This document shows positions 1 through 12,310 of a DNA stretch of 64,000 nt, one piece after another. Numbering within the stretch: position 1 is the stretch's first letter; each line of letters starts with the position of its first letter. This DNA comes from DASTFY01 sp963813375. GTDB lineage: Bacteria > Actinomycetota > Acidimicrobiia > Acidimicrobiales > Ilumatobacteraceae. The position numbers and the translations under genes were made by a program. The notes beneath the pieces were generated by a model. That model made no database searches. It was not told the origin of the DNA and saw only the letters and a program-made list of their open reading frames with translations. The stretch is from NCBI GenBank assembly GCA_963813375.1, contig CAWEYT010000018.1, positions 1-64,000 of the forward strand, in the 5' to 3' direction.

Positions 1-3000
1 GGCGAAGAACGACACCACGCCGTTCGTCTTGCCGTAGCCGCCGTAGATGGTGATGCCGTACACGCCGAAGCGACCGAGCAGCATCCCGAGGTACTCGACG
101 TTGTCGCCGGTCCCACTCTTGAGCAGGCCGCCGCTGATGGACAGCGGGCCGATGTCGGCGGCGATCGCGAGACCGCCGAGGTCCACCGCCCAGTTGTCGG
201 TGTTGAAGAAGTCGCCCTTCACCACGAAGTAGGTGATCGAGAGGTCGTCGACGGCCGCCGTCAGCCCGAACAGCGACACCCGTCCGTCGATGATCAGCGA
301 GATCGACTCCACCTTGTGCTGCGGCATCGTCACGCCGAGGCCGACCTGCTCGAAGTAGAGCGGCCCGAAGCCCTTCTGGATGGCGACGAACCACGGCCCG
401 TCGCCTTCGCCCGCCGCGCAGCGACACGTCGATCGGGCCACTGCCGTGCTTCTGCACCGCCAGCGCGGGCGAGAACGCCGGCTTGGGCTTCTGTCCGCTG
501 GAGGCGCTGTCGTGGAGGATGCCCGACGCGATCGGGTTGCCTCCGGTGGCGCCGGAGACGGCCACGGCCAGGTTGCTCAGCTGAAGGTGCACCCCGCCGC
601 TGGTGTCGGCCGGGCTCACGGCGGCGAAGGCGTGGAGCGCGACGGACTCCAGCGTGAGACCGAGGTCGAGCAGGGGCCCGCTCTGGCGCCCGACGCGGAT
701 CCCGAGGCCGGACACGGTGACGGATGGCGTCAGCGTGACCGTGTCGCCGGTGAGCTTGACGAGACCGACGGCGACGCCGGCAACGGGTGGACGGGGCTCG
801 ATCCAGGTGTCGTCGGCCTCCAGCCACACGGTGACGTCGCCGGAGGTGAGCTGCACGCGCTGACCGAGGCCCAGCGTGATGCCGAGGACGTCGCCGGCGT
901 CCTTGGCGATGCCGACGCTGAGGCTGCCGTCGATGGTGACGGCGAGGTTGGCGCCGGCCAGGTTGTCGAGCAGGCGGGCGACACGCCGGAGGAGGTCGGC
1001 GGGCGCGCAGACGGCGGGGTCGAGCGAGTCGTCGTTCTTCAGCACGACGCCGCGCAGCAGCTGCTTCACGGTCGTGCTGCCGACCGGCATGGCGAGCAGG
1101 TGCTGGACCGTGTCTTGGGCGAGTGCGACCGACGCCGCCAGGGTCGCGACGACCTCGGCCAGCGCGCTCGCCACCGCGGCGGGGTCGGTCTCCGGCGGCG
1201 ACGAGTCCTCGAGCACGGCGAGCTGCACGGTGGCTACGTCGAGCAGCCACTGCGCGGCGAAGCGACGGGTGCCGTCGAGGTCGAGCCCCAGCTCGACCCG
1301 CCGGCCACCGGCGGGCGAGGCGCCGGCGAACACCGCGAGCACCGGACGGAGCTCGACCGGACCGGCGGGGACCGGCGCCGGGCCGACGACGACGGACAGG
1401 TCGTCGACCCCGCTCGGGGTGAGCGCCAGCGTGGCATCGACCCGGTCCACGGCCGGGACGCCGGTGGCCGCGGCGGTGACCTCGAACCGGCACGGGTTCG
1501 CCTGCCAACCGAGAACGACCGGGCCCACCGTCACCTGGAGCGTCTGGCCGACGGCCTGGACGTCGACGTTCGCCGGCAGCACGTCGTCGAGGGCCTGACG
1601 GAGGTCCGGGAGGACAGCGGCCAGGTTGCTGGTGGCCGCCGACTCGAGGCGACCGACGGGATCGGAGGTGAAGTCGGCGAGCAGGTCGTGGGTGAACTTC
1701 GGCGTGCTGTCGCGCAGGGACAGGAGGTCGCCGACCTCGGCGACGAGCTCTCCGACGGTGCCGGAGAGCGACGGACCGCTCTGCTCGGCCAGCTTGTTCA
1801 GGAGGAAGGGCAGCGCGTGGTTGGCGGCATCGATGACTCCTGCGGCCGCGGCGGCCGCCAACCCCGGCCCGGCCGGGTACAGGACGATGTCGGCGCCGGT
1901 CTCGGGGCGGAGGAACACCCGTAGCCCGCCGTCCAGCGACGCATGGAGCGCCTTGCGCCCGGGCGCGGCGCCGACGACGCCGAGGTTGATGATCGAGGGC
2001 GAGCGTCGGAGCACCGGAGCCGGGGATCCGCACAGAGGCCTGGAGGCCGGCGGCGAGCCGGCCGAGGGGGGTGGCGGGCGGGGCGGCGAACTGCGCCGTG
2101 TCGACGAGGGCGCGCAGCTCCAGTGAGCCGGCGGCGTCGTGACCGGACAGCGTGACGCCGGGCGTGAACACCAGCTCACCGGGCTGGCCGCTGACGCCGA
2201 GGATCGGCTTCAGCGCGTCAAGGAGAGCGACGAGACGCGCTGGCTGGCCGCCCAGCGCGCCGGCGTGGCGCAGCCAGCCGGCCGGGTCGTGCAGGAGGCC
2301 CAAGGGCAGCCGCACCGCCGGTTCGGGCGCGTCGTCGAGGAGACCGAACGCGCCGAGGAGCACGTCGATGACCGGCCTCGCGGTCTCGTCCAGGCTGCGC
2401 GCGCGATCTCCAACGCGGCTTCACCGAGGAGCGCCGGCGTGAGTTCGACGAGCGCGTCGATGACGGCTCTGGCATCGAGGTGGGGCCACAGTGGGACGTC
2501 CCGTGGCGCCGATCCTCCGGCCGGCCGCCACCGCAACACGGCGCGGGTCGGGTCGAGCTCCAGCCAGGCGGCACCGGCCGGCGAGCCGTCGTGGTCCGTG
2601 CCGAGCCGCACCGACCAGCTGGCGGTGGTCGACGTCAGCTCGACGTGAGCCGCCCAGCCGAAGCGGCCCTGGCCCGCCGGCGCGTCGATGGTGAGCGAGC
2701 GGGCGTTGAGATCGGCGAGGACGGTGAGGGGGTCGGCGACGAGGCGGACGGCGGCAGGGTCGTCACCGCTGAGGGCAGGGCCGGCGGCGAGGAGCGTGCG
2801 TGCTCCCTCGGCCAGATTCGCTCGGCGGACGGCGTCGCCCAGCACGTTGGCCACGAGCGCGGCGGGATCGTGGATCAGCTGCTCCACCGCGTCGGCGACG
2901 CTGCCGTCGGCCTCCAGCAGCGCGAGCGCCTCGAAGGCCGAACGCAACGAGACGGCGATCGTCGACGGCACGACCGCGGTGGCTTCGCTGACGAGCCGCT

Positions 3001-6000
3001 GCGCGGCCAGCGACAGCAGGAGGCGGACCTCGGCCGCGACCGGTTCCACGCCGGCGGCGACGTCGCGACGCTCCTGATCGACATCGAACACGCGCCCGTC
3101 GAGGAGCGTGATGTGGCCGGTGGCGGTGGCGGTCGAGCCCGGTCGGTGCGGGATCACGACGTCGGCCACGAGGGCCCGCAGGGCGTGCTCCCGCGAGCGG
3201 CCGGTGCCGCGCAAGGGGTCGGGTCCACCAGCTAGCCAGCCCTGGCGGGCGCCGATCCGCAGCCGCGTGCGGACGGCGAGATCGGTGGCGGGTTCGATGC
3301 CGGTGGCGCCGACGTCGAGGCCCCCGAGTTCGACGAGAACGGATCCGTTCGCCACGATGCGGTCGGTCGGCGCGGCGCTCATCGGGAGCCGCAAGCCCAG
3401 TCGTACCCCGGTCGGCGACGCCGGCGGGCCGACGGCGGCGCGCTGGCTGGCCCGGGAAGCGAGCCCGGAGGCCACGATGGCGGTGATCGCGGCCCTCACC
3501 GCGGGCTCGGTCACGACGCCGAAGACGGCGTGCACGTTCAGGTCATTGCGGTCGGGGATGCCGGCCGCCGGCAGGCGCAGCTCCACGGCGGGATCGGTGC
3601 GCGCGTCGACCTCGGCCAGCGCCGCCACCAGCGCTCGCCCGCGGGCGAGATCGGCGTCGTCGGTGCCGGTGTCGGGAACGAGCAGGTCCTTGAGCAGCCG
3701 CCAGGCGTCGCCGGCGGCGGCCTCGTCCAGCACGGTGAGCGAGACGGGCCCGTAGGGGGTGCCGACGGTGACGACGTCGGAGATGCTCGACGCGGTGGCG
3801 GCGACGAGTCGCGCCGCGTGGCCGGCGCCGCCATCGCCGACGAGCAGCTGGCCGGTGCCCAGGCTGGCGAAGGCGTCCACCACCCGTCCGAGGCGGGCGC
3901 TCTGCCCCAGGGTGCCATCGGGGTCGCCGGTCGCCAGCCGGCAGCCGTCGCGGGTCCCCAACGCCACGAACCACTCGCCGGCGGCCGGCGTGGGCGCGCT
4001 GAACGTCTCGGGCGCCCTGTTCGCGGCTGTCAGGTCGACGATACGCTCGGGCGGGGCATCGGGGAACAGATCGGTGGCGCTGGTCGCCACCCGGACGTGC
4101 AGCGTCACCGGGGGTACGTGGTCGAGCAGATCCTCGAGGTCGAGCGCGTCGAAGACCTGGCTGGCGGCCACGTCCTCGAGGGTGATGACCTCCACGCCGG
4201 CGGGCGGGTTCAGCGGCGGGACGATGCGCCCGTCGCCACCACTCCAGCGGGCGACGATGCCGTCCAGGCCAGGAGCGAGGTCACGGTTCCAGATGAGATC
4301 GGCGACGTCCGGGGCGATGGCGGCCTCGGCTTCGAGCCCTGCGACGAGCGCGCCGGTCGTGAGCCCGGGATCGCCCGGGCGCCACTTGACGAGCTCCTCG
4401 CCGGCCTGCGTGAACAGCGGCTGGGGACCGGCGGGCGGGAACCAGATCGCCAGGGTCGGGCCGGACCCGTCACCCGTGAGCGCCAGCTCGAAGGGTCGAT
4501 CGGGGGTGCCGTCGCCGGTCACCTGTCCGGCGAGCGGACCGCTCCCGGCGAGCAGGTCGGCCAGGAGCGACAGCGCGTCCGCCCGAACTGGTTGATCGCC
4601 GGAGTCAGCCACGGGCCGATGAATGCGGCCGGATCGGCGCTGCTGCCGACGAGGCCAACGAGCGGGAGCCGGGGCGCGTCGACACCACTGGCCCAGCCGA
4701 GCAGCCCGACGGTCGACGACAGCCATGGTGGGGCGAGCGGGGCGAGCAGGCCGATCAGCGACTCGATGGCGTCGAGGGCGACGTCGTCGAGGGCGTCCTC
4801 GGTGGGCAGCGCCAGCGGGATCGCCCTGTCCCCGATCACCGCGGTCAGCCCGGGAGCATCCACGGCGAAGCGCAAGCCGCCGGTGGGCGCCCACCGCATG
4901 CCGACGGCGACGTGCTCGGCCTCCAGCCGCGCCGCGCCGATGTCGAGCACGGCCCGTGAGGGGCTCAGCCCCCGTCCCCGCATCGAGAGCGGAACCGATC
5001 AGGCCGGTCATGACGCGCCGCGTGGCCACCGGCCAGGTCGATGGTGGCCAGCTCGACCCCGGCGTTCCCCTCGATCACCGTGCAGCGGTCGCCGAACTCG
5101 TCGACGCTGGTGGTGCCCATGGCCGCCACGTGCAGTTCTGGACCGGTGAGGTGCAGCTGGAGCTCGAAGTTCGGGGCGAGACGGATGCGCCACGGTGACG
5201 CCTCGGTGCCGTCGCCGAGGATGTCGAGCGCGGCCGTACCGTCGGCGGCCAGGACATCGCGCACCACGCCGAGCAGCGCGGAACAGCACCCGGGTGCGCC
5301 GTGACGAGGGTGCGCCAGTAACCCACGACGGCGCCGAGCAGGTTCTGCGCCAGGTCGGAGAGTTTGGTGGTCGGCACGGACGGCTGACCGGGCGGCGGCT
5401 CCAAGCCGACGAGCAGCTTCGTGACCTCGCCCGCGCCGCCGAGCTGTGCGAGGAGATCGCCGACGATCGCTTCGACGGCCGCGCCGGCAGCGTCCATCAG
5501 GGCGTCGGTCGAGGTGAGATCGAGCGTGTCGTAGTCGCTGGTGCCGATGTCGACGCGGTCGGCGGCGAGGACGAACACCGGCCGCCGGTCCTCGTCGAGC
5601 TGGATTCCGATCCGCACCGCCTCGACCCGCACGGCGGGCGTGGCGGTGGGCAGGTCGAGCACCACCGGCTCGTTGCCATCCTTTCGTCGTCCGAGGTGGG
5701 CCCACAATGCGAGCCGCGGCAACGCCGTGATCGATCCCCCGCCCAGGTCGGCCTCGAGAAGGTCGGCGATCGCCTCGACGCGGTTGGCGCCGGTGCCGAA
5801 GCGGGCCTGGACGGTGGGAACGATTTTCAGGCGGCCCGAAGGCCCGGGCTGGCTGCGCACGCCGACGACGAACTCGGCGTCACCGACGGTGACTTGGATG
5901 GCGTCCCCGGTCGGCGTCACCGTCGACCCGGGGATCAGGCCGGCCAGCTCGCCGAACCACGCGGCGCGGCGGGCGGCGTCGGCGAGCACATCGTCGAGCC

Positions 6001-6824
6001 ATGTGGTGATCGCCCCCACGCCGATGGTCGCGAATTGCTCGACGGGCAGGGGCGGGATGGTGGTGCTCGTCCCGAGCCCGAGCAGGGTGGCCAGCGCCTG
6101 GAACGAGCCAGTCGCCGAGGCGGCCTGTGCCCGTACCAGGCCGAGCACGAGGTCCAGCGCGATGTCGTCGAGCTCGTCGAGGCGGCTAAGGCTGAGGTCG
6201 AGGTCCCGCGGCGTACCGCCGGGCAGTTGGAGCGCACCGAGCTTGAGCCCGATCGCGGGGTCGTCGTCGTCGCTGGCCGTCGGCACGTCGAGCGACACCG
6301 CTATCGAGCCGAGATGGAACTCGTCGGCTGCGGGCGCGGTGCCGTCGAGGTGCAGCGCGCTGGAGACTCGTATGCGCCCACCGCGGTGGCCGAGGAGCAG
6401 CACGGGATCGGGCGTGGCGGCGTTGCCGCGCGCCACGTGGAGGAGCGCAATGTCGAGCCGGCTCTCGGTGGCGGGCCGGGCCTGAGCGCCGGTGGTGGCC
6501 GCGGTGCGCAGCTCGACGCCGAGACTGACGACGACCGTCGACTCCTTGGGCTCGAGCACGACGGCGACCGTGAGGTCGGGGTCGTCGTGGGTGAAGATCG
6601 GCAGCCGTACAACTCCCTGGTTGTCGCTCTCCACCGCACCGTCGTCGAGCACGGTGTCGAGGAAAGAAACGAGAGCCTGGCGCTGGTCGTCGTCGGCCAG
6701 CACATTGCCGAGCCGGGCCGCGGGATCGCTGAACCAGCCCGGGATCTGCCGAGCCATCCTTGACGATGCCGAGCGCGGTGGCGAGATCGCCCAGCACGCC
6801 GAGGTCGGAGGCGGTGAGGCTCAC
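1..6824 (-). CDS. Giant beta-rich DUF6603-like protein, partial at left edge, frameshifted
   Basis: This protein has at least about 2,270 residues and its C terminus lies outside the window. The GTG start at 6824 overlaps the upstream stop (GTGA), so the two genes are probably coupled. The chain is Val/Leu/Gly/Asp-rich and looks like repeated beta structure, with no signal peptide or membrane helix. The last 130 residues have alternating Gly/Leu strands ending in GRFGVYGITIYGGYG, which resembles the large DUF6603 family; I know of no established function for it. About eight frame changes are needed to read it through, near 6738, 5290, 5040, 4985, 4585, 2397, 2000 and 412. Dropping one G near 6738 gives SADPGWFSDPAARLG, and dropping one G near 412 restores GEGDGPWFVAIQKGFGPLYF, which suggests sequencing indels. 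Decay of an unselected giant gene is the alternative. Family assignment is from memory of the pattern only. Confidence 0.6.
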
Positions 6825-7424
6825 TTCAGCAGCGGGCCGAGGCGATGGCGGGCGTACGGCACGAGGAGCAGGCCGTCGTCGTCGGCGACGATGCTCCCCG
6901 GGATCAGCTGATCGCCGCTGTCGTCGCGGCCGGCGATGCCCGAGATCGAGTTGGCCAACTCGACGAGCGTGCCCCAGGCCAACACGAACGAGGGCGTCGG
7001 CCCATCGCTCGACGACGGCCGCCGGACCGTGCGGCCGTTTCGTCGCCGCCGCGAACATGCCCGCGCCGCGCTCGGGGGAACCGACGGCGAGGGCGACGTC
7101 AGCCACTCCTTGCCCGGACTGGTCGCAGCGCACCGGGATCGAGAACAAGATGGCGCCGGTCGTCGTCTTCACGTCGATCTTGGCCGGGTCGATGCTCAGC
7201 TCGTCGCCACCCTCCGACCAGATCACCTCAGTCACCTTGCTGCCGTCGCCCTGCCCGAGGGCCCTCCCCGCGGCGCCCGGGGTCAGTCTTCGCAGGGTCG
7301 GCAGATCGAGCCGGATCGACTCGAGATGCTCGCCGGGCGGCAACGGGTCCTTGGGCGGTCTGAAGATGCCCTCCTTCCGGAGGCGGGCCATCTCCCGAAC
7401 AACATCGCGGGGCGCCGGACTCAC
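6821..7424 (-). CDS. Conserved hypothetical protein, partner of the giant DUF6603-like gene, one frameshift
   Basis: This gene encodes about 200 residues of unknown function. It reads from a GTG at 7424 (a GTG at 7496 is an alternative) through MARLRKEGIFRPPKDPLPPG to a C terminus ending in YARHRLGPLLK. One extra base in the GGG run near 7010 separates the N-terminal part from the segment that starts PTPSFVLAWGTLVELANSIS. It has no signal peptide or membrane helix. Its TGA overlaps the GTG of the giant downstream gene, which suggests co-translation and perhaps a physical partnership, for example as a cap or carrier for the large protein. The partnership is inferred from gene order only. Confidence 0.55.
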
Positions 7425-7685
7425 GGCCGGGCCACGTTCGCCGCCGCTTCGAGTCGGCTCACTCGCCCTCCCGGTGGTCCGCGCCCTGTGCAACACAAAC
7501 AGCGGACACCCCGGCTGTCAAGGGTGACGTCGCCCAGGGAATGAGCGCTGCAAACCGCCGCGTTGATCGACCACACCCCGGCCAGCTACCCGATACCTTC
7601 ACGGTTCGAGGAAGCCCTCGAGGGGCCACGAGCCGCTCATGTCTCGTGATGATGCTCCATGGTCGTGCTGAGAGGGGAAGGTCGC

Positions 7686-7922
7686 GTGAACACTGTTCGC
7701 ATCAGGCTGATCGCCGGAGCTGTGCTGATCCTGATCGGCGTGGGGTTCGCTCTGCTGTCGAAGGAGTGGATCGAGGAGACGCTGGGGTTCGAGCCGGACG
7801 GCGGAAACGGAGCACTGGAGCTGGCGTTCGTGCTGGTGCCCATCGGCATCGGAGTTGCCTTGTTGGTGAGCGCGGTGTCCGCGCTCCGCCGGCGGCATAC
7901 AGCTCGGCTGCCGGAGGGGTAG
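7686..7922 (+). CDS. Small two-helix membrane protein
   Basis: This is a 78-residue protein. I chose the GTG at 7686 because a purine-rich ribosome-binding site (GAGGGGAAGG) lies just upstream; an ATG at 7659 would add nine residues. Residues about 6-23 (LIAGAVLILIGVGFALL) and about 45-66 (LAFVLVPIGIGVALLVSAVS) are clear transmembrane helices. They are joined by an acidic loop, and the tail is basic (RRRHTARLPEG). It stands alone between two large minus-strand genes. No family is recognised; the function is unknown. Confidence 0.55.
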   Translation: MNTVRIRLIAGAVLILIGVGFALLSKEWIEETLGFEPDGGNGALELAFVLVPIGIGVALLVSAVSALRRRHTARLPEG

Positions 7923-8039
7923 CGGGCGCCAGCGGTCCGACGCTCGAGTCGCTGATCCCCACGGTCCCGCCTCCACCCAAGGCCCATCTGTGTAGCGGCG
8001 GCGGGGGTGTCGGGACCGAGGATGCTGCCGCCCTGCCGC

Positions 8040-8186
8040 CGTGCGGTCTCGGCGGTGAGCGGATCCAAGGTGCACAGTCGGGGCAGATGGTGGCGGCGCA
8101 GGATCCTGCTGATCGTGCGTGCTGGCAGATCGAGCTCCACCGGCCAACCAATCCTGGCCACGTCGATGCTCGAGCCGTGTCGCCGC
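8040..8186 (-). pseudogene. IS481-like transposase remnant (N-terminal helix-turn-helix scrap)
   Basis: About 45 codons on the minus strand read RHGSSIDVARIGWPVELDLP and then RTISRILRRHHLPRL followed by LDPLTAET. This matches the layout of the N-terminal helix-turn-helix of IS481-family transposases, where a pattern like G-L-P-x-S/R-T-V-x-R-V-L-R-R-H-x-L-x-R-L precedes a D-x-x-T-G motif. No DDE catalytic core follows and there is no start codon context, so this is at most a fragment. It fills part of the otherwise empty 7923-8238 stretch. The match is by eye and could be chance. Confidence 0.4.
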
Positions 8187-8238
8187 CCCACATCGCCCCG
8201 GCACCAACGTCCTGGCCGGATATGACTAGCCGCCTCGA

Positions 8239-11200
8239 TCAGCTGATGACGACGACGTTGCTCCCACCGCCCGCCGTGGAGACCGCGATCCATTCGCCCG
8301 AGCTCGGCCGCGTGGCCAGGTGGACGAGACCACACGTGACCGAGATGATGCTGCCGGGCGCCACCTGGACGCCGCTGAACAAGATCCTCGTCGCACCGCA
8401 GACGAAGCCCGTGCCCTTGATCAACATGCCCGGCGCGATCGCCGGGTCGAGGTCGAGCGAAGTGATCGTGGGAACGACCAGCAGTCGCACGCAGCCATGG
8501 CCGGGAACGCGGACCTGCTGATCCGGGTAGGCACACGCTGGCACCGTCACCTCGAGGGAGGTCATGCCGATACCGACGAAGCCCTGGATCGGCACAGTGG
8601 ACTCCTCACACTGACCCGTCGCCGACCGTTCGATCAGCTGGAACGTGGCGGAATCACCGGGGACGAACTTCCGGTTGAGCTGCGCGAGCACGGCCGGAGG
8701 GATGGTGATCGCGATCGTCTGGCCCACGTTCGCCGAGGCGATCGCGGCGGTTGCTGGGATCCCCACCGCAGCCGTCGACGCGAGGGCCACTCCCGGAACG
8801 ACGTTCACCTGGGCCCGGCAGCTGAACGTGCCGGTGGGGTCCATCTGATTGACGACGAGTCGAGAGGCTGCGCCGACGAAAACCGGTTGGGCCGGTGCAG
8901 AGCAGGGCGCGGTGTACCGCACCTGGTTGCCCGGAAGGGGGAAGAGCGTCCCGACGAGGGCTCCGGTACCGAGGAGCCCCCACTCGATCGGGCTCGGCTG
9001 GCTGGCGGTCACCGACGCCGTAAGCGTGACGGACTCCTCCGTCAGGACCGTCGCCTGAGCGGGCGTGATCGAGCAGCTGAACGAGTACGACGACACGACG
9101 TTCGCCAGGTAGATCACGGTCCGGCTGCGGATCGCCGCGTTCGTCATCGCCGGTGGCCCCGTGCCGACCACGGTGTCAGCCCACAGGTCGTTGAACCCGT
9201 CGGACAGGTTGACAGTGCAGTCGAACGCTCCACCGGGCAAGGCCGTCGGCACGTGCGTACGTACAGTGCCGAATCGATCGAGCACGCGGACCCGGTCCGC
9301 GCTGAATCCGGAGACGACCAGTTGTGGGGTCGTGGAGACCAGCTCCTGGCGGTAGCTGAGGTCGGGTCCTCGGATCGCAGTCGCCGGGATCGTGTCTGGC
9401 TTCGTCCCGTCGATCCGGATCACCCCGGTGGGCGGCTGCTTGAGGATGGTCTGGAGCGGCGTGTCGACGTTGGGGGGCACGGTGTCGTAGGGCGGCACTC
9501 CACGGTTCTGGCCGCCCGCAGCGACGACGATGGTCGCCCACTGACCGACGCCGGAGAGCTCGATCGCTCCCCCGGCGCCGCCGCCCCCGCCGGCGCCGCG
9601 ACCGGCGGCCATGGCCGGGACCGGCGGGACCGTTGGCGTCGTGAACGGATAGGCGCCGAACCCTCCATCGCCCCCGAGCGCGAACACGTCGCCGAGCAGG
9701 CGGATCTCTTCGCCTGCGCTGATCCGAAACGCACCTCCGCCGGCTCCTCCACCTCCTCCACCGCCGCCGAGCTGCGCGACCAACAGGCCCTCACCCCCGC
9801 CGCCGCCCCCACCCCCGCCGCCGGGGCCGACCTCCACGATCGGCGGGATCGCGGCGCCGAGGGTCCGCTGCCCGCCAGATCCGGGCGTCCCGTCGCCCCC
9901 GCCACCGAGGCCGCCGCCACCACCCGCACCGGCACCCGCTTGCGTCAACGATGCTCCCCCGGCGGCTCCGGCGGCTCCTGGTGAGTTCCCATTCGCACCG
10001 CCTCCGCCTCCGCCTCCGCCTCGACCGAGCGCCGGCGGGCCGATCCCACCACCTCCAGGTCCACCCGTCCCGCCTGTCACGGTGGCGTCGCCGGGAACGC
10101 CATCGCTGCCAGCCGCGCCCCGGCTGATGACCGAGCCGCCAGACGTGAAGCTCGCCGAGATCGTGGCGCGCTCATTGACGTCGAAGGTCAGTGGTGGATG
10201 CGCGTTGGTGATGACCACCGTCGCGGACTGACCGATGTCGATGCGGGAGAAGCGGCGCGACGTCGAGAGCGTCCGAGTGCCGGACGGGACGTCCAGCTCA
10301 TCGCGGCCGACGACCGTGATCACTCCCTGGTCGTCGCTCCCGGCCGGAGTCACGACGAGGAGCGAGTACTGACGAGTCGCTCCCTCCGGGAGGTCCGTCA
10401 TCACCCCAACTTTGATCGTCGTCGCCAGCCTTGTCCCATCGACGGTCACGGCGACCGAGCGGGTCTCTGCCCGCGACTCCCAACCGGGGATCGTATGGTC
10501 CCAGAGGCCGACGTGGGTGTAGCCCGGGACGAAGTTCGTGCCAGTCACGAGGAATGCCGCAGTCGCTCCCTCCTCGATCGTCGCCGGCAGCACACTGTTG
10601 ACTCTCGGTTCCGGATCGACGGGCAACATCCCGACCGGCGGGGGCATCGGGAACGGCTTGAGGAGCCGGAGCATCCCCAGACGCGTGGTCGCGAGCCGGG
10701 CGAGGAAGCCGGTCGGATCCACGACCGCCGGTCTCTCCATGTCCTCCCACTGGTCACCGGGGTCGATGTGGTGCCGGACGGCGAGACGTGACCCTGGGTC
10801 GTGCCAGACCCGCAACGGGACTTCCAACTTCGCCGGCCGGGCGAGCTCGACACCGGACGGCTCGATCCGTGTCTCCGCGGCCACGCTCCAGTCGGGCGCG
10901 AGCCCCCACGGGACGTGGTGCAGCTCGATCGTGGTCGGCTCGGCGAGCGCGCCGCGGGGAATGGTCAAGCGCACCCCGCCGGTCTGATCGAGCACCGTGC
11001 CGCCGTTCACGCCGATCGTCACTGGGCCTTCCACGCGGGGGCATCGGGACGACGCGGCCGGAGGCGGAACCCGCGGAGCGTGGGGCCGCGACGGCTGTGG
11101 CGGTCACGCCGATCCGTCTTGCGTTGCCGGCGAACGTGGCGGTCAGCCTGCCGGTCGGGTCGACGGTCGCGCGACTCGGATCCACCGTCCAGGTCACACG

Positions 11201-12310
11201 CTGATCGGCCGCGCCCGTGACGAGGGCGACGAGTTGGATCTCGTCGCCCTCGGAGATCTCGAACTCGGACGGAACGATCTGGACGGTGACCCGCGGCGAA
11301 AGCTCGACCTCACTCCTGCCGATTCCATCGGCCGTGCGGACCACGACGCGATCGGCACGGTGAAGGTCTGGCATGGCGAACGTCACCTGATCCGATCCGA
11401 CGTCGATCAGGTGCGCGACCACCGAGCCGACCTCGACCGTGAGGTCGCGCCCCTCGAACCCCCTGCCGCGGAGCCCTACGACATCGCCCGCCGCGACTTC
11501 GCTCGGCTCGAGGGAGTCGACGGTGGGTCCGCCGGGGGCACTGTCGTCGTCGGTCACCGTGATGCCGACCGGCAGCACCTCGCTCGTCGATCCTGCCGCG
11601 TCGATGACGGCGACGCGGAACTCGTGACTGCCGGGAACCGTGCTCGAATCGAACATTGCGACCGTGACCGCTGCCGACTCGAACCCGTTCGCCTCCAGTG
11701 GTGGGAGGAGGACGCCCGACTCCGAACCGTCCGGCGCAACCGCAGCAACGTGGACCGACGCGATCGGCTGACTGCCCGGCCGGGCGCCGATCAACAAGCG
11801 GACCGACACGAGGTCGCCCGAGCGATCCGGGCGGCGCAGGACGTCACGCACCGGACGAACGTCGCCGAGTCGCGGTCCGTCGCCGGGGTCACCAGCCGGC
11901 GTCTCGAACGAGATCGACCTGCCGGACCCTGATCGACCTGCTCGATCGATCGGCGTCAGCGTCAGTGTGGTCTCCCCAGCCGGCAGCACGCCGAGTTGCA
12001 GTGGCAACTCAGCTTCGCCCTCGAGTGCGGCGACTCCCAGCGCCGCGGCAGGGATGTCCGCACGAACGATACCGACGGCGCTTTCCAGCGTCACAGCCAA
12101 TCGCTCGAAGCGGCGCCGCGCAGTCGACTGGAAGTGGAATCGAACACGAACCTCCGCGCACGCCAGAGGAGCAGACAGCTCGACAGCGTCGAGGGTCAGC
12201 GCGGAGCGACGATCACGAATGATACGGAACCCTCCCTGGGCTGGCCCGACCGAGAGTCCCAAAGCTACTGCGGCACCGTGAAGCCATCTGCGAGCGAGTC
12301 GTTCGACCAC
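8239..12310 (-). CDS. Glycine-rich protein with IPT/TIG-like and ZU5-like domains, one frameshift
   Basis: The protein has about 1,357 residues once a frame change in the five-G run at 11037-11041 is corrected; removing one base there joins RVVPMP to RVEGPVTIGV. The N-terminal 500 residues hold beta-sandwich segments, an IPT/TIG-like unit (PTVDSLEPSEVAAGDVVGLR) and a bacterial Ig-like unit. A ZU5-like segment follows (GGVRLTIPRGALAEPTTIEL), then a second IPT-like unit (FLVTGTNFVPGYTHVGLWD). A block of about 160 residues has long poly-Gly runs (up to ten Gly), and more Ig-like segments close the chain. No convincing signal peptide or anchor is seen. The build suggests a structural or adhesive protein. 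It is oriented like the giant DUF6603-like gene and may belong to the same island; function is unknown. Confidence 0.6.

Noticed and set aside
380..1924. Long plus-strand frame of 514 codons opposite the giant gene
   Set aside because: It is the mirror of the minus-strand coding frame in very GC-rich DNA; its translation is Gly/Arg/Asp-rich without family features, whereas the minus strand gives coherent protein.
7637..8536. 299-codon minus-strand frame across the small membrane gene and the IS481-like scrap
   Set aside because: Only about 45 codons in the middle resemble a transposase; the rest is antisense to the two-helix protein or overlaps the glycine-rich gene.
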